A stretch of 64,000 nucleotides of DNA, taken from the NCBI GenBank assembly GCA_035235625.1, contig CP141145.1, positions 3,472,001 to 3,536,000 of the forward strand, given 5' to 3'. Under the pieces are notes generated by a model. That model saw only the letters and a list, made by a program, of their open reading frames with translations. It was not told the origin of the DNA and ran no database searches. The stretch is from Saururus chinensis. Taxonomy: Eukaryota; Streptophyta; Magnoliopsida; Piperales; Saururaceae. Shown here piece after piece: positions 57,460-64,000 of the stretch. Within the stretch, counting starts at the first letter, position 1; every line of letters begins with the position of its first letter. A program made the translations under genes and the position numbers.

Positions 57460-57471
57460 TAGTATCAGAGC
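57460..57471 (+). promoter_or_regulatory. Primer-binding site, initiator tRNA-Met type
   Basis: TAGTATCAGAGC differs from the common plant retrotransposon primer site TGGTATCAGAGC at one base. It lies 2 bp after the LTR end, the expected place for priming minus-strand cDNA. Confidence 0.8.
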
Positions 57472-57972
57472 TTTTCTCTGTCTGCGAGAGGAAAATGTTT
57501 TAATAATATATAGTTATTTGATTTTAATCCCGATTTTAAATAAGAATCAATCTTGATTCTTGTTCTGTCTATGTCACATTGAATTTGAATATTCTATTTA
57601 CGTATGACATCAGATTTAATACGAACTCCAATTTTTTTAATTCTAATTTTTATTCATAAATTATTTGAAAATTCTATTTCGAATAAGTTATATCGGATTT
57701 GATTTGAAAGTCCACTTTGTATGTGTTACATTGGACTCAAGACGAACTACTTTTGTGAATTTTGATTTTTAAATCAAGAATGATTTGAACTTCTATTTTA
57801 CATGTGTGGCATTGGATTTGATATAAACTCTGATTTTATGAATTCCGATTTTAAATTTGAATCCATTTGAAATATTTGTCTTGAATCCATTAAATTTTAG
57901 CAACTTCGATTTCAAAGAGTTTGTCAATTAAAAAAATTATTATATTTTAGATGTAAATCAAATATGTTTTAA
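57472..57972 (+). other. Leader of the non-coding retrotransposon
   Basis: AT-rich sequence with recurring 'ttgaatttgaatattctattt', 'attttaaat' and 'gattt' words in loose 100-bp repeats. No start codon with a sustained frame. Confidence 0.55.
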
Positions 57973-58703
57973 ACGACGGTAGAACTACCTAAGGGTAACT
58001 ACCAAACACCTATAGTAAGAGACGTGAGGTGTTAGTGAATAGCTCTACACTTAGTTCTGCCGATGTGTTGAAGATAAAATTCGATTTCAAATTGTTTGTT
58101 TTGAAAATTTCATTTTCTCATAAAATAAATATATTTTAGAAGGCGGTAGAGTTGCTAAAGAGAAACCACTAAACACCCACAGTATGAGATGTGCGTTTTT
58201 AGTAAAATGTTGTACAATAAATTCTACTGATATATTGACATAAAATTCAATTTTAAAATGTCTTTATTTTGAAAGTTTATTTTTGGAAAAATAGTGGAAC
58301 TACCTAGGAGAACCACTAAACGCCCGTGGTATGGGACATTTGGTATTAGTGGATCGCTCTCGGGTTAGTTCAATTGGTGTGTTGAAATTAAATTCAATTG
58401 GTTATAAGGACATGGCATTCCCGAAGAGAAACATCAAAATACTCGTGTTATGAGATATGCAGTATTAGTCCGCTCTAAGGTTGAGTTTGCTGGTGGATTT
58501 GTCATGAAAATTAAGCCTAAATCCTCTCTATTTTGAAAAGTGATTTGAAATTGTAAAGTTGTTTTGATAGAAAGTAGAATTACTATAGAGAAACCATCAA
58601 ACACTTATGGTATGGGACATGAGGGTTTAGTGAATAGCTCCAAGGCTGATTTGCTAGTGTATTAAGACAAATTTCAATTTCAAGTCTAGCTTAGTTTGAA
58701 ATG
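57973..58703 (+). repeat. Five tandem repeats of about 120-165 bp
   Basis: Units start near 57973, 58140, 58290, 58409 and 58569. Each has a variant of 'ggtagaactacctaagg...aaaccactaaacacccatagtatgagac...ttagtgaatagctc...gtgttgaagataaaattc' (described, not exact). They are diverged and non-coding. Confidence 0.75.
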
Positions 58704-59372
58704 TTTGTTCTGAGTGTGATTTTAATCTAGAATGTACGTCCCGACTTAAATGTGAAAAGTTTGTTTCTTGTTGGCAGATTTCATTTTGGAAAGACTCTAA
58801 GAAAGTCTATTTTCAAACGAATAACTTTTTCCATCGGATGTTTAAATTTACGATTGACTTTTGAAAAGATTATGATTGACATCTATTTCGAATAAAGAAA
58901 TTATGATATGATGCATTCAATGATACGCAAGTGCTTGCATTCTCTATATACCCACTAAGAAAAATAATTGGTTCTAGCACGCGCATATAGGTTTGGAGCA
59001 TCGTAGGAAAGCTCCATCTTTCTAAGCCTCTCGCCACCCCATGAGTGTCAGGGGGAAAGTCGTTCAGTATCACAGCTCTAGTTTTCTCGTCACTCGGACG
59101 AAATGACAATTTTTGCATATGTTTCTGAATCAAATTAAATGATTCATTTCTGACAAACAATTTTATGAAAAAAATTATAATCATTTTCATAGATTTTTGC
59201 TTAGCATTAATTTAGATTTGAACTCATCTACAATGTAGGGGGTTTTAAATTCACATGCATTACATTATGTTTTGAATAAGTGATCTATAGGTAGTTCTGA
59301 GGTAAAACCTGGGATTATCAGTGCACTCTCTGTCTGGATACCCACCGAGAATAATAATTTCTTCTAGCGTGC
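58704..59372 (+). other. Non-coding internal region with a duplicated 70-bp block
   Basis: 'gcattctctatatacccact' with 'ggttctagcacgcg' (58935-58985) recurs as 'gcactctctgtctggatacc' with 'cttctagcgtgcc' (59323-59372). The second copy is cut by the CACTA-like end at 59373. The minus-strand frame at 58870-59190 has no recognised domain. Confidence 0.55.
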
Positions 59373-60205
59373 CACTACAACAAAAATTACAATTAGCGAC
59401 ACAAATAAAAGCGTCGCTAATAACTACTATTCATGGCACATATCATACCGTCACAAAATTTTTTAACTATTAGCGATACTTTTTATAAAGCGTCACTAAT
59501 AGTAGTACTAATGACAATGCTTTTTATAAAACATATCAAATAATGGTACTATTAGCGATATTTATATGAAAACGTTGCTAATAGTTGTAATATTAGCAAC
59601 GCTTTCTAAAAAGCGTCCCTAATAGTTACAAGTTTTAAATAAAACATAAAAAATTTAGAATTATTTGCGATGCTTATGTACAAGCCTCGCAAATAGTATT
59701 AGTACTAGCGGCACTTTTTTAAAACCGTTGCTAATTTGTTGTGCTATTAGCAAAGCTAAAAAAATGTCATAAATAAAATAATTTTTTATAAAAAAATTAT
59801 CTTATCTATTAGCTACGCTTTTAAAAAAGTGTCCATAATAGCTTAATAAATTTATTTCATTTAATGTTTATTATTTAAATATATAATAAAGAAATATTAA
59901 AAATTTTAAAAATAAACTTCTCAAATATAATATATTTTATTTAATATTTATTATTTTATATATAGTAAATAAATAATAAAAAATAAGGAGAGAGAGGGTA
60001 GAGAGAGTGATGAGAGAGAGAAGAGAGAGAAAGTGGGGAGATAGAGAGAAGAGATAGAAAGAAAGAAGTGAGAGGAGAGAGAGAGGGAAGAAATTAATTT
60101 ACATTTTTTTGGGATTTTATATTATATTATTATATTTCAAAAATATTTAAAAATTTAAAATAGAATATATTAGTGATGCTTTGTGAATTGCATCACTAAT
60201 ATATG
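59373..60205. mobile_element. CACTA-like fragment (third copy of the TTAGCGAC family)
   Basis: It begins CACTACAACAAAAATTAC, followed by opposed 'attagcgacac' and 'gcgtcgctaataa' pairs, an AT strip like that at 35760-35970 and one GA tract (59985-60090). It ends near a final 'tagtgatgc...gcatcactaata' pair. It matches the outer left end of the element at 35265 and lacks the expanded array and other terminus, so it is a short deletion product. Confidence 0.75.
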
Positions 60206-60753
60206 TTATTTAAATTTTCTTATTTAATTTTATCTGCTCTAATTCTAAAAAATGATTTATCTGATTTAAAATTCATAATTGCATTCTATATGTTGTGATT
60301 TATCCGATTTTCAATTAATAATCGGATTTTGTTTAAAGTATTTTATTTGATCATAAACTATCGGATTATGTTCTATCCGATCATAAACTATCAGATCTTG
60401 CTTATCAATGTGAAATCCGATTTTTATCTATTGGAATTTGGTTACTAGTGTTTAATCTGATTATAATTTATTGGAATTCGTTTTGTTTTATCCAAGGAGT
60501 TATCATATTCTGTTTGGGTATAGTTTATCTGACTTTAACTATCAGATATTGTTTGCTTTCAAATGTGCTAACCAATTATTAACTATCTATTTATATTTTT
60601 GAAAGTCTTATCTGATCTTAACTATCAAATACATATTTCTGAATGCTTTATCTTTGTGTTATCCAATTTTAATGATCAAATTATGTTAGCTTGATATTCT
60701 AATGTTATGTTTTAAGAGTGTTTTTAGGCGAATTGTGAGGACGCAATTCGTTT
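60206..60753 (+). repeat. Degenerate repeats of the TATCTGATTTTAACTATCAGAT type
   Basis: About ten diverged units of 45-60 bp contain 'atccgatt', 'taactatc' and 'agat' words. Non-coding 3' internal region of the retrotransposon. Confidence 0.6.
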
Positions 60754-60765
60754 AAGGTGGAAGAA
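60754..60765 (+). promoter_or_regulatory. Polypurine tract
   Basis: AAGGTGGAAGAA directly precedes the 3' LTR start. 'gaggacgcaattcgtttaagg' upstream is the kind of text found before the tract in plant gypsy elements. It would prime plus-strand cDNA. Confidence 0.7.
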
Positions 60766-60849
60766 TATAACGACCCGATTTCTATTTATGCCTAAACCGA
60801 AGAGTTAGCGTTAATTATATAGTTTTTAGTTAATTTTTAGGGGGGTTTT
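60766..60849 (+). repeat. 3' LTR, left part
   Basis: It starts TATAACGACCCGATTTC (TG expected, TA seen) and matches 49791-49875 ('taattatatagtttttag'). It is interrupted at 60850 by a reversed, related LTR with GTTTT flanks. Confidence 0.75.
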
Positions 60850-60996
60850 TGTAACGCCCGCCCATTTTAGGATAATATAATATTAATGATCCTGTCCGAC
60901 GTGCGTAATTAGTACACATGAACCGGACTGACTGGCGTTAATCGTGAAACGATCGTATGCTCAATGTAGAATATGTCGGAGTATTTGTACAGCCAA

Positions 60997-61031
<35 letters not shown>

Positions 61032-62597
61032 CATATTGACAAAAAGTTTATATCATAAGTTTAATATACATACCAAAATTTACTGTACATGGAGCCAGTA
61101 GTTATAAAAACATGATTATCCTGGCACATCATGTCTTTACACGTCGGTCACATATATAATTACATTATGTAGAAAACACACAACTACTTGAAAAACTTTT
61201 CTTCTTTCCCTTCCTCCATCGTCGCAACATCTGCAAGGGCTGGGGGTGCATGAGTATATTTACACTCGTTAGGTTTGTTTAAAAATCTAAAAGAAATGCT
61301 AAGAAAAAACATCTTTTAAAGTCAAATCAAACAAATTCACAAAATCAATCAAATCCACAAGCCGCGATACCCAACGGCCTACCTCCGCGCTCATGGAACA
61401 ACGAAGGCCACTAAGGGAAGGAGTTTCCCCATGATGCTCCACCCTGTGCGCGCCACTAGCCGATCATTTTTCTCGGCGGGCATCAAAACAGTGTACGAAA
61501 CCACAACACTATGTGGTACGTATAAAATCAATCGATATACGTAGCAAAATTGTCACATAATTCAAGAGAAAATCCATTCATCGGTTAAAACAAGTATCAT
61601 ACTTATACTTGAATCAAATACTTCAAGAAAGATGGACTCAAATCAGCAAAGTAGTTATTTAGAGTTTAAAACACCCTACCTTAGCCTTGAATATAGAATT
61701 CGTCAATATAAAGACTCCAGAAGATGAAAATAACCCCACCACAGTGTTCAGCACGTTTGCTTTAGTAGAGAATGCCTTTTGAACGGGCAGAAAATGGCTT
61801 AAAATGACTCAGAAACAATAAAAAAAAGAGAGGAGAAGATTAGGAAAGGGGCACATTTTTTGAGGTCTTAGAGGGGTCACCTTGAGAAAAGAATACTTCC
61901 GGTGCGTAGAGCACCCTTGAATTAGTATGAAATGGGTCTTGGAACGTGAAAATCGGACTTAAAATGGGTCGGGAATGAAGAAAACAGTGAAAGGGGTTGA
62001 AAAATCGGATGTGGGTGAAAAACTGGCCTGGGAAAGCTTAAATAGGGGAGGAGGGGGTGTTTTCCGGCGGGCGCCCGCCGGCGCCGCCACAAAAACGGGC
62101 GGCGCCCACTGGCGCAGCCGCGCGGTATGGGCGCGTGTGACGAACGCGCATTCGTCACCGCAAACGCGCGCCCGTTGCGCGTTCATCACGCGGGATGTGC
62201 GCGTTTGGCGCGCGCAGCGCCGTCGATTATAAATTTTTTTTTATTCATTTTAATTTCTAAAAATTTCAAAAAAACGTAACTTCCTATCCCAAACTCGGTT
62301 TCGCGCGTTCTAGGTACCGATGAGCTTGTAATGACAAGCCCTATGAGACTAGACCACTTATGAATCAAGTTACCCGTATTTTAAAAGTGGGTCCCGCCAA
62401 TAAAACACGTTCCCCGAGGTCATAACTTTTGTTCCCAACCTCCGATGTACGCGTTTTATGACTCATTACGCTCGTCTCCCCAAGTTCTACCATACTCTTC
62501 TAAAATATTATCTCGTAAAAATTTCTAAAATATTTAAAACTCCAAAATCATTTTTACTAAAGACATAAAATTTTACAGAGAATTTAGAGTCGTTATA
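60850..62597 (-). mobile_element. 1.75-kb solo LTR inserted in the 3' LTR in reverse orientation
   Basis: Ends on the plus strand are TGTAACGCCCGCCC and GAGTCGTTATA, flanked by an exact GTTTT duplication (60845-60849 and 62598-62602). The right part, read on the minus strand, resembles the start of the outer LTR ('cggaggttggga', 'atgacctcggggaacgtg' against 62670-62715), so it is a relative of the host LTR inserted backwards. An AAT microsatellite is at 60997-61028 and a very GC-rich block at 62060-62225. No coding domain. Confidence 0.8.
60997..61028 (+). repeat. (AAT)n microsatellite
   Basis: About ten uninterrupted AAT units inside the reversed LTR. Confidence 0.9.
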
Positions 62598-64000
62598 GTT
62601 TTAAATGATGGAATCTCCTTATTTGATTAGAGCTCGAAGAAACAAGTGTAACGAATCGAAGAACATACGAAACGGAGGTTGGGAGCGAAAGTCATGACCT
62701 CAGAAAGCGTGCCACATGGGTAGAACCCATTTTAAATGTGTGGGATAACCTACCCATGTGTAGCCTAGTTTCAAAGAGCTCATTGATACAAGTCCATCAG
62801 TATCAAGAATGCACAGTTACAACTTCAGGGTAGGAAGCTATCATGTTTTGAAGTTAGAATAATTATTAAAAAATAGAGAAAAAGATTAAATTGATGACAT
62901 TAGCAGTGTGAGCCGAGCTGAGAAGCCAAATGAAACGCAGTGCATGGGCCTCACTGGACCGTGCAATACGGGGCTCACACGATGACGGGCCATCCACATG
63001 ACTTGGGGCTGGGGTGATTGCATTGCCATCAACGCTCTGCACCCCTCCACCGCGCGCATGATGTTCACGATGGTGCATCACGGATGAGTGAAGCGTGTTG
63101 TGCATCTGTGCATGCATGTGTGTTTTCTGCCCATTGTTTTGCAAGATTCTCTTGTAAATTCATAATTTCGTCCAATCTTCCAGAAGAGTTTTTTGGTTCG
63201 TTTTGAGTCTACTTGTGTCCTTTCAATATGCGTTTTTAGCTAATTCGAAGGTGTTTTGCGCTATGGGAGTGTCCATTCCTTGAGTTGGCAACCATATAAA
63301 GGGGGACATCTTGGGGAAAGAGGAGGCCTTATTTGTTGCCCTCGAGCTCCAAAGAGAGACAAGTGGCCAGGAGCAAGAAGAGGTCCTGTCCTACGTCATC
63401 ATGCCACAACAAGAGAAGTGGCCCGATTTAGGGGAGGCTTTGTCCTCCATCGAAGGGCCACACAATGAGAGAAACATCTCTAGGTTAAGGGGAGGTTCTA
63501 TTCGCAACTTATAGGTGCAGAAATTAGAAAGAGTCTCAAGGTAAGGGGAGGGTATGTCCGCAGCTTACGGGCGCATTGAGAGAGAAATGTCTCCAGGTAG
63601 TGGAGGTTGTGTCTACTACCTACGGGTGCAGGAAGTGTAATGTGTGCTAGGTTAAGGAGAGGTTATATCTATTGCCTTTGGATGAAATGAGAATAATTTT
63701 TTGGAGCAAGAGGAGGTTATGCCCACTGTCTCTAGACCAGAAGGGGAGGATGCCTTGAGGAAACGAGCAACTCCGAATGCTGCTATTTCCGAAACTATAG
63801 GGGATTAAGAGTTTATGACTTTCCGATTTGATAAGACTTATATGCATGTACATATTAATTAGCAATATTAATATGCTAATTAAGATATATAATTTTCTAT
63901 AATATGATGCCTTATGATATGCTCTGCTTTGATCTGATCTACTCTAAAATACTCTATTTTGATATGATAAGCTCCGATATAATCTTATATGATCTGATAT
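62598..64000 (+). repeat. 3' LTR, right part, continues past the window
   Basis: It resumes with 'aaatgatggaatctcc' and follows 49880-50530 block by block. From about 63290 to 63760 there are five or six tandem units of about 70 bp ('aggttaaggggaggtt...', '...tctccaggtagtggaggttgtg'), more than the 5' LTR retains. The end of the LTR should lie roughly 460 bp beyond the window, judging from 56995-57457. Confidence 0.78.

Larger units (their letters stand above)
49791..64000 (+). mobile_element. Large non-coding LTR retrotransposon (LARD-like) with nested insertions, runs off the window
   Basis: The 5' LTR is 49791-50590 plus about 56657-57457 and the 3' LTR is 60766-60849 plus 62598-64000 (end not reached). 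Between them, 57458-60765 has a primer-site-like TAGTATCAGAGC (57460-57471), tandem repeats and a polypurine tract (60754-60765), but no gag or pol domain in any frame. That is the plan of a non-autonomous large retrotransposon derivative. The two LTRs match by eye over 49900-50340 with 62610-63170, and 56680-56995 with 63680-64000. Mobility would depend on a partner element. Confidence 0.8.

Noticed and set aside
1..64000. tRNA, rRNA, CRISPR or organellar genes
   Set aside because: No cloverleaf, rRNA motif, regularly spaced short-repeat/spacer array or plastid/mitochondrial gene was recognised on either strand. The regular repeats present are transposon subterminal repeats.

Overview
This is repeat-dense nuclear DNA of a flowering plant. 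The evidence is the plant-type Ty1/copia and Ty3/gypsy retrotransposons, L1-type LINEs, CACTA-like and MITE DNA transposons, and a seven-exon plant terpene synthase (TPS-a type) gene with GT-AG introns. I cannot fix the species. No intact protein-coding gene is supported: the only host gene I recognise is the terpene synthase, present as two damaged copies in opposite orientation. Almost everything else is transposon, mostly nested.

Layout. 1-8911: a minus-strand Ty1/copia element (right LTR 8381-8911, left end off the window), split by a 4500-bp solo-LTR-like insertion (1476-5975, perfect 5-bp target duplication ATCTG). 9226-9380: a small MITE-like inverted repeat. 9389-10422: promoter and first exons of a terpene synthase pseudogene (+), broken by a 3.3-kb non-coding LTR-like insertion (about 10425-13706) that itself holds a hAT-like element (10957-12880). 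14125-14658: end of a CACTA-like element. 15139-19726: a 4.6-kb CACTA-like element built from tandem TTAGCGAC repeat clusters and long pyrimidine tracts. 20110-28708: a minus-strand Ty3/gypsy (Athila-type) element with both LTRs and decayed pro/RT/RNaseH/INT. 28913-32890: a minus-strand LINE lacking its 3' half, with a large GGT-type microsatellite. 33396-34167: an end of another CACTA-like family and a possible captured exon. 34168-43514: a second minus-strand LINE, interrupted by a 340-bp foldback element (40485-40824) and a 5.2-kb CACTA-like element (35265-40442), and carrying a duplicated endonuclease segment. 43551-44452: a 444-bp tandem duplication. 45083-47455: the near-complete terpene synthase (-) with all seven exons and two nonsense codons. 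47456-49790: its upstream region, including a palindromic MITE. 49791-64000: a large non-coding LTR retrotransposon (+). Its 5' LTR is split by nested insertions, including a second 4.4-kb solo-LTR-like copy (51939-56361, target duplication CCAAT). It has a recognisable tRNA-Met-type primer site, five internal 150-bp repeats and a polypurine tract, and its 3' LTR is split by a related LTR in reverse orientation (60850-62597).

How the parts relate. The two terpene synthase copies share exons and upstream DNA in inverted orientation, so they come from an inverted duplication of a terpene synthase locus that was later inflated by nested insertions. The most unusual structures are the two CACTA-like elements, which look like expanded arrays of hairpin-forming subterminal repeats and strand-asymmetric polypurine/polypyrimidine blocks around a GC-rich module, and the family of very large, non-coding LTRs whose two ends are near-complementary. 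Boundaries, percent identities and family names are from reading by eye and have not been checked by alignment.
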